A DNA stretch of 38,995 nt from Propionimicrobium sp963511305 (GTDB lineage Bacteria; Actinomycetota; Actinomycetes; Propionibacteriales; Propionibacteriaceae): contig CAUPIJ010000017.1 of NCBI GenBank assembly GCA_963511305.1, forward strand, positions 1-38,995, given 5' to 3'. Under the pieces are notes generated by a model. It was not told the DNA's origin, made no database searches, and was given only the letters and a program-made list of their open reading frames with translations. Position 1 is the first letter of the stretch; every line of letters starts with the position of its first letter. A program made the position numbers and the translations under genes. Below, piece after piece: positions 15,126 to 23,077 of this stretch.

Positions 15126-17593
15126 TGGTTTCTCCCGATCGTCTTTGAAAGGTATTTGCCGGTTATCGAATCCGGGTTCTGCGCCACCTCGTCCGGAGTC
15201 CCGGTTGCGACGACCCGGCCGCCGCTTGCGCCGCCGCCTGGGCCCATATCAACGATGTAGTCGCAGTTGGCAATCAGGTCTAGGTCGTGCTCGATGACCA
15301 CCACCGTCGCCTCCTTCTCGATCAGGCGCTGCAGCACCCCGACCAGCACCCGCACGTCCAACGGGTGAAGGCCGACGGACGGCTCGTCCAGGACGAATAG
15401 TGTGCCCGCCTGCCGTTTTGTGATTTCGCCGGCAAGCTTTAGCCGTTGTGCCTCGCCACCGGAAAGCGCAGGCGTGTCCTCGCCCAGCTTGAGATAACCG
15501 AGGCCAAGCTCGGCGAGGTTGCGAAGCTTGCGTTCCATCTTTGTGCCGGCGAACGCGTCTACCGCTTCAGAAACGCTCAGCCCGAGAGCTTGGGGAAGAG
15601 AAATCCGACTGTCGGCAGCCTCAATCGTTATTTCGTTGGCTTCGGGAACGAACCTGCTGCCGTTACAAGCGGGGCAGGAAATAGTGACGTCCGGCAAAAA
15701 CTGCACGTCGAGGCTGATCTGTCCGGTGCCGTCGCATTCGGGGCAGCGCAGCTTGCCTGTGTTGTAAGAGAACGCACCCGCCTTAAGCTTGCGGCGCTTA
15801 GCCTCGTCGGTCTTTGCGTATGCCTTTCGCAGCTCGTCCATCACGCCCGAATAGGTGGCGACGGTGGAACGAACGTTAACGCCGATAGGGGTGGCGTCGA
15901 CGATGCGAACCTTATTTATAGAACCCGGCTCGATTCCGCTCACGTGGCTGGGTTTGTCGCCATTAATCGCGGGCACCAGTGAATCCAAAATGAGCGTAGT
16001 CTTGCCCGAACCGCTGACCCCGGTGACCGCCGTCATCGCCCCGAGGGGGATTCTCACGTCTAGGGCGTGAACGGTGTGGATGGGCTGCGTTTCTAGCCGA
16101 AGCCACTTGTCGAATTCGGTGCGCTGGGCCCTGGTGACAATCTCCGCTTCGCCGCTTAAAAACGGCGAAAGTAGGGAATTTTCGTTGGCCGTCACCTGCT
16201 CGATGCTGCCTTGAGAAACTATGTTACCGCCCAGGCTTCCCGCCCCCGGCCCGAGCTCGATCAGGTGGTCGGCGGCGCGTAAAATCTGCACGTCGTGGTC
16301 GACGAAAACCACCGAGTTTCCGCCCGACTGCAGGTCGCGCATCACGCCGATCAGCCCCTCGATGTTAGCCGGATGCATCCCGATCGACGGCTCGTCAAGG
16401 ACGTAAAGCACGCCGGTGGTCTCGTTGCGCACTGCTCTGGCAAGCTGCGCGCGCTGGCGCTCGCCGGTGGAAAGTGTGGTGGCGGCTCGATCTAGGCTCA
16501 GATAGCCCAGGCCGAGCTGCATCAGCCGTTTGCCCATCGAAACGAAGGTAGCCGACAGCGCGTCCGCCATTTCACACATCTCGTCTGGCAGCGTTGCCGA
16601 GACGGTCGGTACCCAATTCATCAGGTCGGCGAGCGTCATGGCGGTGGCATCGGCGAGATTCCACTCGCCAATTTTCGGCGCCCGGGCCTCTTCGCTGAGC
16701 CTGCTGCCGGCGCATGACGGGCAGACCCGCTCGGTCAAAAATCTCGAAACCCTGTTGAGCCGCTTCTCGTCGGTTGCCCGATCGAGCTCCTTGGTGACGG
16801 TCAGCCTGGCGTTTCTAAACGTGAAGTCAAGCTCGTGGACGCCTTTCACGCTCGTCACCGTGATGTGCTTCTTTTCTTCGGGGCCAGCGAAAACGATCTC
16901 GCGTTCTTCCTGCGTCAACTCGCTGAACGGGACGTCCGTGCGCACCCCGAACTCGCGCACGATATCCGGCTGCACACTCCAACCGAACATCCGCCAGGGC
17001 GCGACTGCTCCCTCGTCGATGCTTAAACTCTGGTCAGGAACGATAGCGTTGTCGTTCACTTCGCGGACGATCGCCGTTCCCGAACACCTCGGGCACGCGC
17101 CGGCGGAATTAAACGCCAGCGATTCCGCGCCCGGCGGCCTCACGGCGCTTCCGCAATCCGGACACTTCATCTCAACTTCGGCGGCCACCTTCATCGACGG
17201 CTTCAAATAATGCCCGTTAGGGCAGCGATGACTAGCCAGCCTGGAAAACATCAGGCGCAAGACATTCAGCAGCTCGGTCATCGTGCCGAACGTCGAACGC
17301 ACCCCCGGCACGCCCGGACGCTGACGCAGCGCGAGAGCCGGTGGAATGTGCGTCACCTCGACTTTCGCCTTCTGAGCTTGAGACATCCGGCGGCGGGTGT
17401 ACGTCGAGAGCGCCTCCAAATATCTTCTGGAGCCCTCCGCGTATAGCACGCCCAAAGCAAGCGACGACTTGCCGGAACCAGACACGCCCGCGATGGCCAC
17501 CAGACGGTCGAGCGGTACGTCGACGTCTAGCCCCCGAAGGTTGTTTACCTGTGCGCCTCGGACCTCAATCTGCTGCGGATGGTAAGACTTCAT
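15122..17593 (-). CDS. UvrA-like ABC-class ATPase (short UvrA paralogue)
   Basis: 823 residues from the ATG at 17593; longer in-frame starts have no support. There are two ABC modules with Walker A GVSGSGKSS (about 36-44) and GVSGSGKTT, signature segments LSTGERQR and LSGGEAQR, and D-loop boxes VLDEPSIGMHP and VLDEPSVGLHP. CxxC zinc pairs are present (CPDC/CPRC, CPSC, CPEC/CPAC). It is over 100 residues shorter than canonical UvrA (about 950), and the region after the first Walker A is compact, as in UvrA-like paralogues that often lack the UvrB-interaction domain and are tied to repair or drug resistance. Overlap with ogt points to alkylation damage. TAAACT lies seven bases before the start (leaderless-like). 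Confidence 0.88.
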   Translation of the reverse strand: MKSYHPQQIEVRGAQVNNLRGLDVDVPLDRLVAIAGVSGSGKSSLALGVLYAEGSRRYLEALSTYTRRRMSQAQKAKVEVTHIPPALALRQRPGVPGVRSTFGTMTELLNVLRLMFSRLASHRCPNGHYLKPSMKVAAEVEMKCPDCGSAVRPPGAESLAFNSAGACPRCSGTAIVREVNDNAIVPDQSLSIDEGAVAPWRMFGWSVQPDIVREFGVRTDVPFSELTQEEREIVFAGPEEKKHITVTSVKGVHELDFTFRNARLTVTKELDRATDEKRLNRVSRFLTERVCPSCAGSRLSEEARAPKIGEWNLADATAMTLADLMNWVPTVSATLPDEMCEMADALSATFVSMGKRLMQLGLGYLSLDRAATTLSTGERQRAQLARAVRNETTGVLYVLDEPSIGMHPANIEGLIGVMRDLQSGGNSVVFVDHDVQILRAADHLIELGPGAGSLGGNIVSQGSIEQVTANENSLLSPFLSGEAEIVTRAQRTEFDKWLRLETQPIHTVHALDVRIPLGAMTAVTGVSGSGKTTLILDSLVPAINGDKPSHVSGIEPGSINKVRIVDATPIGVNVRSTVATYSGVMDELRKAYAKTDEAKRRKLKAGAFSYNTGKLRCPECDGTGQISLDVQFLPDVTISCPACNGSRFVPEANEITIEAADSRISLPQALGLSVSEAVDAFAGTKMERKLRNLAELGLGYLKLGEDTPALSGGEAQRLKLAGEITKRQAGTLFVLDEPSVGLHPLDVRVLVGVLQRLIEKEATVVVIEHDLDLIANCDYIVDMGPGGGASGGRVVATGTPDEVAQNPDSITGKYLSKTIGRNQ

Positions 17594-17691
17594 GATCCCA
17601 AGTTTAGGCATTGGGCATCTCGCTAGATGTCGTCTAAGGTTTGCGCGGCCCAACGCCTATTAATCTGCCTCTTAGTCGAATAGGAGAAGAT

Positions 17692-19089
17692 ATGAGCGAA
17701 CGCACAGGTTTAGTACGCCGCCTAACCAGCGGACAGGTAGCCATGATCGGGCTTTCCGGCGCGCTCGGCACCGGGCTGTTTCTCGGCTCGGGAGCGACGA
17801 TCGCCCTAGCCGGACCCGCGACAATCCTCAGCTATGTCTTGGCCGGCTCGCTGGCTTTGGCGATCGTTTGGGCGCTGGCCGAGATGGTTTCGGTGCACCC
17901 AGTTCCGGGCGGGCACGGTGCCGTCGCCGGCGCGTATCTGGGCAGACTCGGCGGATATATTGCGCGCTGGAACTTCGCGATCCAGTCGTTCATCGCGGTC
18001 GGCGCCGAGGTTGTCGCAGGTGCGACGTATCTGCAGCACTGGTTCCCGGGGCTCAACTTGGGCGTTGGCACGGTCTGCTGCTCGCTTTTCGTGATCGGCC
18101 TGAACCTGGCGACGGTTAGGCTTTACGGCACTAGCGAATACTGGTTCTCTATGATCAAGGTGGTGGCCATCTGCGTCTTCATCTTGCTTGGCCTCTCACT
18201 GATTTTCGTCGGCTGGCCTAGCCCGAATCCACCCACTGGCCTGTCAAACCTGACCGGGCACGGCGGCTTCGCCCCGCACGGTCTTGGCGGCATCCTGCTG
18301 GCGGCCTGCATGGCTGTCTTCTCGTTCGGCGGCATCGAGAACTCCTCGGCCGGCGCTGCGGAGTCCGAGCACCCCGAGCGCGATATCCCGCGCGCTGCTC
18401 GCGCCATGATCTGGCGCCTGCTGATCTTCTACATCCTGGCTGTTGGCGTCATCGTCACCATGCAGCCCTGGACGGAGACCGCGGCCTCGGACGGAAGGAT
18501 CGAGAGCTCGCCGTTCGTCAAGGCCCTTGACGCGGCTGGTATCTCTGCTGCCGGTCACATCATGAACTTCGTGCTGATCGTCGCTGCGCTGTCCGCGGCT
18601 AATGGCTGCCTCTACGCCTCCAGCCGCATGATCCACTCGCTGGCCGTAGACGGCATGGCTCCGGCGGTTGCCGGCCGCACGTCGGCGAAGGGCGCGCCCA
18701 GGGGAGCGGTTCTGATCGCGGCAATTGGCATGGTGATCGCTAGCCTGCTGTCGATCTTCGCAGCCGAGAGCGCCTTCCAGTACCTGATGGGCGCGGCGAT
18801 CTTGGGCATTCTGGTCACCTGGACGATCGTCCTGCTGACGCACCTGCGGTTCCGTTCCGTGCGCAAGAAGCTGGGCAAGCCAGATGCCCCGGCCCGCGTC
18901 TGGGGAACGCCCGTGGTGAATATTATCGGCATCATCGCTTGTCTCTGCGTCTTCATCGCGCTGTGGTGGCAGATCCACGCGGCTTGGGTTGCCGGTATCC
19001 CGTACCTGATCTGCCTGTTCGGTTCATACTTTGTGCTCAAACACTTCCGTGATCTCCCCGAGCCGAAGGAGCTGCCCGAAGGCCACTGA
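17692..19089 (+). CDS. amino-acid permease (APC superfamily, AAT family)
   Basis: 465 residues with about 12 transmembrane helices. It begins MSERTGLVRRLTSGQVAMIGLSGALGTGLFLGSG; the GLSGALGTGLFLGSG segment is the substrate-binding first helix of the AroP/ProY/LysP type. SFGGIENSSAGAAESEHPERDIPRA (about 224-248) is the other diagnostic segment. It imports an amino acid by proton symport across the cytoplasmic membrane; the substrate is not readable. The ATG at 17692 follows AGGAGA. It is divergent from the UvrA-like gene and ends at the hairpin terminator at 19114-19152. Confidence 0.92.
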   Translation: MSERTGLVRRLTSGQVAMIGLSGALGTGLFLGSGATIALAGPATILSYVLAGSLALAIVWALAEMVSVHPVPGGHGAVAGAYLGRLGGYIARWNFAIQSFIAVGAEVVAGATYLQHWFPGLNLGVGTVCCSLFVIGLNLATVRLYGTSEYWFSMIKVVAICVFILLGLSLIFVGWPSPNPPTGLSNLTGHGGFAPHGLGGILLAACMAVFSFGGIENSSAGAAESEHPERDIPRAARAMIWRLLIFYILAVGVIVTMQPWTETAASDGRIESSPFVKALDAAGISAAGHIMNFVLIVAALSAANGCLYASSRMIHSLAVDGMAPAVAGRTSAKGAPRGAVLIAAIGMVIASLLSIFAAESAFQYLMGAAILGILVTWTIVLLTHLRFRSVRKKLGKPDAPARVWGTPVVNIIGIIACLCVFIALWWQIHAAWVAGIPYLICLFGSYFVLKHFRDLPEPKELPEGH

Positions 19090-19113
19090 TAACCACATAA
19101 TCTAAATAAAGCG

Positions 19114-19152
19114 ATGGGTGCCGAGGGTTTATACCTTGGTGCCCATTGTTTT
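19114..19152 (+). terminator. intrinsic terminator after the permease
   Basis: ATGGGTGCC (19114-19122) pairs with GGTGCCCAT (19138-19146) using two G-T wobbles. The inner AGGGT/ACCTT continues the stem around a TTTAT-type loop, and TTGTTTT follows. Confidence 0.75.
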
Positions 19153-19180
19153 CGTGACGAACCTGACCGCTTCGTCACGA
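19152..19180. repeat. perfect 10-bp inverted repeat
   Basis: TCGTGACGAA (19152-19161) and TTCGTCACGA (19171-19180) enclose nine bases. It touches the permease terminator's T-tract and is the first of a run of palindromes reaching 19630. Confidence 0.7.
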
Positions 19181-19220
19181 TTTATCGACGGTTGGTGGTC
19201 TCGCTGATTGCCTATTGGTC

Positions 19221-19348
19221 GGTTGTGGGATTCGGGTCTTTGAAGGAACATCAAGGCGTGGCGGGAGCGACGATATCCAAGAGCGAACGCTCTTGGATAA
19301 GGAGCGGAGACACGTTGCCAGTGACGCAAAGACCCGAATCCCACAACC
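19221..19348. repeat. nested-palindrome element, copy A (possible structured RNA or hairpin mobile element)
   Basis: Perfect 22-bp outer arms (19221-19242 and 19327-19348) enclose, in order: 12 bases, core GGCGTGGCGGGAGC (19255-19268), a perfect 12-bp hairpin (19274-19285 with 19288-19299, inner part GAGCGAACGCTC), core AGACACG (19308-19314), and 12 bases. The same order, spacing and cores recur in copy B (19445-19564) with unrelated stem sequences. No open frame or known RNA family is recognised. The outer arms are flanked by TC on each side, too little to call a target duplication. Confidence 0.75.
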
Positions 19349-19358
19349 TCATGCCTTT

Positions 19359-19435
19359 AGGTGGTCATCCGAATTATTGCGTCAAAAAGGGCTCGTCTAC
19401 GAGCCAAATCTGCCGCAATAATGTCGCGACCACTT
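19359..19435. repeat. nested palindrome between copies A and B
   Basis: Three stacked stems: GTGGTC (19361-19366) with GACCAC (19428-19433), ATTATTGCG (19373-19381) with CGCAATAAT (19414-19422), and GGCTCG (19390-19395) with CGAGCC (19400-19405) around a TCTA loop. It lacks the conserved cores of copies A and B, so it is related only in style. Confidence 0.65.
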
Positions 19436-19444
19436 AATAAGCGA

Positions 19445-19564
19445 GGCTGGTGGAGCTGGGTTGGGTTGGCGAGCATTGGAGGCGTGGCGGGAGCCAGACG
19501 AATACAACGTATTCGTCGCGAAGACACGGCGAACGGCTCGACAACCCAACCCAGGCCAACAGCC
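19445..19564. repeat. nested-palindrome element, copy B
   Basis: Outer arms CTGGGTTGGGTTG (19456-19468) and CAACCCAACCCAG (19542-19554) are perfect. The pairing extends outward with small bulges to GGCTG (19445-19449) and CAGCC (19560-19564). Inside are 12 bases, core GGCGTGGCGGGAGC (19481-19494), a 9-bp hairpin GACGAATAC/GTATTCGTC (19497-19505 with 19509-19517), core AGACACG (19522-19528), and 13 bases. The layout matches copy A while both stems differ in sequence, which is covariation. Confidence 0.75.
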
Positions 19565-19572
19565 GACCAGAA

Positions 19573-19630
19573 GCAGCCAGGCCAGCAACGAGGTTATTCG
19601 GTTACCGAGGGCACCAACCGAATTGGCTGC
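19573..19630. repeat. asymmetric nested palindrome
   Basis: GCAGCCA (19573-19579) pairs with TGGCTGC (19624-19630), and ATTCGGTT (19596-19603) with AACCGAAT (19616-19623). The right arms are contiguous, while 16 bases bulge on the left. It ends 61 bases before the chosen helicase start. Confidence 0.6.
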
Positions 19631-19690
19631 CCAAAATCGCGTCGGGTGAAATTGTCAGTGCGCCCTGCAATGATGGAAGGCATGGAAAAC

Positions 19691-22219
19691 ATGGCACCAT
19701 TGGCTAAGCTACTCGACGATTTGGGGCCCAAGCCTGAAACTGACGCGGTATTCGACGCGTTCAGTAAATATGCCGAGAGTAAGGGCACGCCGATGTATCA
19801 GCATCAGGCCGAGGCGCTGCTCGCCACTCTGATGGACGCCAACACCATCATTACCACGCCCACTGGCTCGGGTAAGTCGCTGATCGCCACCTCGGCAATG
19901 GTGGCGACGCTTGCCGAGCGAGGCCGGGTTTACTACACGGCCCCCATCAAGGCCCTGGTGAGCGAGAAGTTCTTCGCTTGGTGTGAAGATTTCGGAGCAG
20001 ACTTGGTTGGCATGGTCACCGGGGACGCCTCGGTCAATCCGGATGCGCCGATCATCTGCTGCACCGCCGAGATCCTGGCCAACATCGCGCTTCGCGAGGG
20101 CGAGAACGCTGACGTCGACTGCGTGGTCATGGATGAGTTCCACTTCATCGCCGACCCTGATCGCGGCTGGGCATGGCAGGTGGCGCTCACCGAGTTGCCG
20201 CACGCGCAATTCGTGATTATGAGCGCAACCCTGGGTGACGTCACCGAACTGTCCAAGAAGCTTCAGGAGGTCACCGACTATCCGGTCGAGGTGATTTCTG
20301 GCGTGGAGCGCCCGGTGCCGCTCGCATACGAATGGTCGATGACGCCGCTGCCGCAAAAATTAGAGGAGTTGGCTGAGACCGGGCAGTCGCCGGTCTACCT
20401 CGTTCACCCTAGCCAGAAGGCGGCCACCGCGGCTGCGGCGAATCTGCACACGCAGAAGCTAATTTCCGGCGAGCAGCGTCGGGAGATTGCGGACGCGATT
20501 CGCGATTTTCGCTTCGCGCCCGGCTTCGGTAAGACGCTTCGCAGCATGATTCTGAGCGGGGTTGGCGTCCACCACGCGGGCCTGCTGCCGAAGTATCGAA
20601 GGCTGGTGGAAAACCTCGCCCAATCAGGGCTGCTGAAGGTCATCTGCGGCACCGACACGCTCGGCGTTGGCGTGAACGTGCCTATCAGGACGGTGGTTTT
20701 CACCCAGCTCAGCAAGTTCGACGGCCGCAGGGATCGGGTGCTGCGCAGTCGTGAGTTTCATCAGATTGCCGGGCGGGCCGGGCGTCCCGGTTTCGACAAG
20801 ATCGGTTACGTGGTTGCCCAGGCGCCCGAGCATCAGATCGAGAACGCCCGCATCGAGGCCAAGTTTGCCGACAATCCGAAGAAGCTGAAGTCGGTGCGCA
20901 AGAAGAAGGCACCGGAGGGTTTTATTAATTACACCGAAGAGACGTTCAAGAAGCTCGTCGAGTCAGTGCCCGAGACGCTGCGCGGGCGTCTCAAGGTCAC
21001 GTATTCGATACTGATTAATCTGCTTTCGCGCGACCAGGACACGGTCGAGGCCGTGGTGAATCTGGTAAACGATTCCACCGATAACATCACTCAGCGGCGC
21101 CGCCTCTATCGTCGGGCCATTCAGCTTGGCCGCTCGCTGATTCGCGACGGGGTGGTGGTCAAGCGTGAGGAAGTGACAACGGGTGGGCGAAAATACGACC
21201 TGGCCCCGGATCTGCAGGACGATTTCGCGCTCAACCAGCCGATGGCAGGATTCGCAATCAACTTCATCGACACTCTGGACGTCGAGAGCCCCGACTATGC
21301 GCTAGACGTCGTCAGCGTCATCGAGGCGACGCTGGAAGACCCCAATCAGATTCTCTACGCCCAGCAGTCTTTCGAGCGCGGCAAGGCGGTGGCCGAGATG
21401 AAGGCCGACGGACTCGACTATCTAGACCGGCAGCGCGAAGCCGAGGAGATCACCTGGCCGATGCCGCTTGCAGAGCAGTTGGAGGAGGCGCTTGCCCCGA
21501 TACTGATTCGGCAGCCCTGGCTCGGCGCGGCCCCGCTGAGCCCCAAGTCGATCGTTCGTGACATGTACGAGCGGGCAATGACGTTCAGCGAATTCGTCGC
21601 GCACTACAAGGTGACGCGAAGCGAGGGGCTGCTGCTGCGCTATCTATCCGACGCCTGGCGGGCACTCCGGCAGACGGTTCCGCCCGAGGCCCGCAGCCCT
21701 GAGCTCGAGGAAATCATTGACTGGCTAGGCGAGATGATCAAGATGACCGACTCCAGTCTGGTTGACGAGTGGGAGGCCATGAACGACCCGAGCCGCAGCG
21801 TGGAGCAGGTTCGCGGGCAGACTGAGGCCCCCGAGCGTCCGCTCACCGGCAACATCGCAGCCTTCAAACGTCTGGTTCGCAATGCGATGTTCCGCAGGGT
21901 GCTTCTTGCCGCCGATGACGACGTCGAAGCGCTAGCCGATCTCGACGGCGAGGACAGCGAGTGGACTTTCGACGACTGGGACGACGCGCTCGGTGACTAC
22001 TGGGACGAGCATGAGGAGATGGGAGTGGGCGCCGAGGCTCGTGGCCCGGCGTTCTTTATCATCGAGAATCCCGATGAGCGGGTTTGGAAGGTTCGCCAGA
22101 TCATCGACGACCCCGAGGGCAACCACGATTGGCAGATCCGGGCTGAGGTGGGTTTGGACGCCAGCGACGAATCCGGAGAGCTGGCTATGACGATCGTCGA
22201 CTTCGACCGCGTCGACTAG
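19691..22219 (+). CDS. DEAD/DEAH-box superfamily II helicase with DUF3516 (Ski2/Mtr4-like)
   Basis: 842 residues. Helicase motifs: Q-like YQHQAEALL, motif I TPTGSGKS (about 56-63), APIKALVSEKFF, motif II DEFH (Asp148), motif III SATL (about 178-181), VHHAGLLPKYRR, and motif VI HQIAGRAGRPG (about 358-368). The C-terminal half is the DUF3516 region of actinobacterial proteins, ending in an Asp/Glu-rich segment and DFDRVD. Ski2-like helicases unwind structured RNA, which is notable beside the hairpin block upstream, but no link is proven. Starts are ambiguous: ATGs at 19670, 19673, 19682 and 19691; 19691 is chosen because GGAAGG (19675-19680) lies ten bases upstream and homologues begin near APLAKLLDDLG. 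Confidence 0.9.
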   Translation: MAPLAKLLDDLGPKPETDAVFDAFSKYAESKGTPMYQHQAEALLATLMDANTIITTPTGSGKSLIATSAMVATLAERGRVYYTAPIKALVSEKFFAWCEDFGADLVGMVTGDASVNPDAPIICCTAEILANIALREGENADVDCVVMDEFHFIADPDRGWAWQVALTELPHAQFVIMSATLGDVTELSKKLQEVTDYPVEVISGVERPVPLAYEWSMTPLPQKLEELAETGQSPVYLVHPSQKAATAAAANLHTQKLISGEQRREIADAIRDFRFAPGFGKTLRSMILSGVGVHHAGLLPKYRRLVENLAQSGLLKVICGTDTLGVGVNVPIRTVVFTQLSKFDGRRDRVLRSREFHQIAGRAGRPGFDKIGYVVAQAPEHQIENARIEAKFADNPKKLKSVRKKKAPEGFINYTEETFKKLVESVPETLRGRLKVTYSILINLLSRDQDTVEAVVNLVNDSTDNITQRRRLYRRAIQLGRSLIRDGVVVKREEVTTGGRKYDLAPDLQDDFALNQPMAGFAINFIDTLDVESPDYALDVVSVIEATLEDPNQILYAQQSFERGKAVAEMKADGLDYLDRQREAEEITWPMPLAEQLEEALAPILIRQPWLGAAPLSPKSIVRDMYERAMTFSEFVAHYKVTRSEGLLLRYLSDAWRALRQTVPPEARSPELEEIIDWLGEMIKMTDSSLVDEWEAMNDPSRSVEQVRGQTEAPERPLTGNIAAFKRLVRNAMFRRVLLAADDDVEALADLDGEDSEWTFDDWDDALGDYWDEHEEMGVGAEARGPAFFIIENPDERVWKVRQIIDDPEGNHDWQIRAEVGLDASDESGELAMTIVDFDRVD

Positions 22220-22471
22220 GAGAGGCCGTCGCGGCAAAGGACGTCACCAAACCTGCGTCTACGGTATGGGCCGACGACTATTTTAAGTCTGCGAGGCTCG
22301 TCGAGATGCGCTCGAGACGTTGGTGATCCGAATCAATCGCAGACACTCAGCCACGTCGTGGTGATAGTAAAGCGCTACTCACCAGGCGTATCACAGGCGA
22401 CTTCAACAAGGCAGCCGGGGATTTTTGTTTTCGTCGTTGGCTGTGTAATATTCTTCAAGTTGCGTACCAAC
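22220..22471. other. gene-free spacer with inverted repeats
   Basis: No gene seen. GTCTGCGA (22287-22294) and TCGCAGAC (22337-22344) form perfect arms around an inner TCGAG/CTCGA hairpin (22301-22315). A second imperfect hairpin (TGGTGATAGTA with TACTCACCA) follows near 22360-22385. The conserved cores of the 19.2-19.6 kb elements are absent. Confidence 0.4.
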
Positions 22472-22555
22472 GCGCGAGTGGCGGAATGGTAGACGCGCTG
22501 GCTTCAGGTGCCAGTGTCCTTTACGGACGTGGAGGTTCAACTCCTCTCTCGCGCA
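22472..22555 (+). tRNA. tRNA-Leu (anticodon CAG)
   Basis: 84 bases. Acceptor GCGCGAG pairs with CTCGCGC. The D-arm reads TGGCGGAATGGTAGACGC as in class II tRNAs. The anticodon stem CTGGC/GCCAG encloses TTCAGGT (CAG); a long variable arm and GGTTCAACTCC T-arm follow. Discriminator A; CCA is not encoded (CAA follows). Confidence 0.96.
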
Positions 22556-22993
22556 CAAATAAACATACCTCTGACTAGGGGTTATGCGAAGTTGATGTTG
22601 TTCAGGGTAACTTCAAGAAGATTTGCGGCCATTCGATAGCCAATAAGATCAAGCGCTTCAAGCAATCCCGCAACGGGGTGGGGGCGGCCAATTCATGCCA
22701 ACCGGTCACCGCCCGGCCTATACCCCGAGCTGACTGTTCTTCTCTACCCGGCAATCACCACCTAGGGGGCGTTGTTTGGCTTTCGCCTAGCGCTGGGCAA
22801 TGGGCGTCTAAAGTGTTGTAGTCGACGCCTACGGTTCCCGTTTCGGGCGGGATTTGAGTTAAAGCTCTGAAGAATTTTCGGTTGTGGAAAGAAATTAGTG
22901 TTTCCTCCGCGATCGGATAGAGTGAACCCCGTTGAACTGTTTCGGCCACCCCCCCCCAAAAAAATTAATTTTTCTTAGAAAAGTTGCCAAAGT
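22556..22993. other. gene-free spacer with a poly-C/poly-A tract
   Basis: I recognise no gene. A minus-strand frame at 22755-22949 has no ribosome-binding site or family. GGGGTG near 22676 and ACCCC near 22725, with inner GGCGG/CCGCC, could pair as a hairpin. C9 (22949-22957) directly followed by A7 (22958-22964) lies about 30 bases before the -35 of the next gene. I checked for a c-di-AMP (ydaO-type) riboswitch, common before cell-wall hydrolase genes in actinobacteria, and did not find its conserved core. Confidence 0.4.
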
Positions 22994-23023
22994 TTGAGTT
23001 TTTCTCAGGATTGCTCTTATATT
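22994..23023 (+). promoter_or_regulatory. candidate promoter of the NlpC/P60 gene
   Basis: TTGAGT (22994-22999), 18-base spacer, TATATT (23018-23023). It predicts a leader of roughly 45 bases before the GTG at 23078. Confidence 0.5.
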
Positions 23024-23077
23024 TGGGTTTAGCTTCGAGCACGAGGCTAATTAGTACTTAAATTTCAGGAGAACCAA

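Noticed and set aside
19221..19564. Integron attC sites or ordinary terminators
   Set aside because: Outer arms are fully paired without the extrahelical bases and core-site sequences of attC, no integron integrase is seen, and no T-runs follow the stems.
19361..19690. 952-residue reading of the helicase gene
   Set aside because: The extra N-terminal codons run through the palindrome block and do not resemble helicase sequence; homologue-like sequence begins near 19691.
22755..22949. 64-codon minus-strand frame before the NlpC/P60 gene
   Set aside because: Composition is protein-like, but there is no ribosome-binding site and I recognise no family; a transposase remnant was considered without support.
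22556..23077. c-di-AMP (ydaO-type) riboswitch before a wall hydrolase
   Set aside because: The expected conserved core ending in a CAGCTAACC-like segment is not present on the plus strand.
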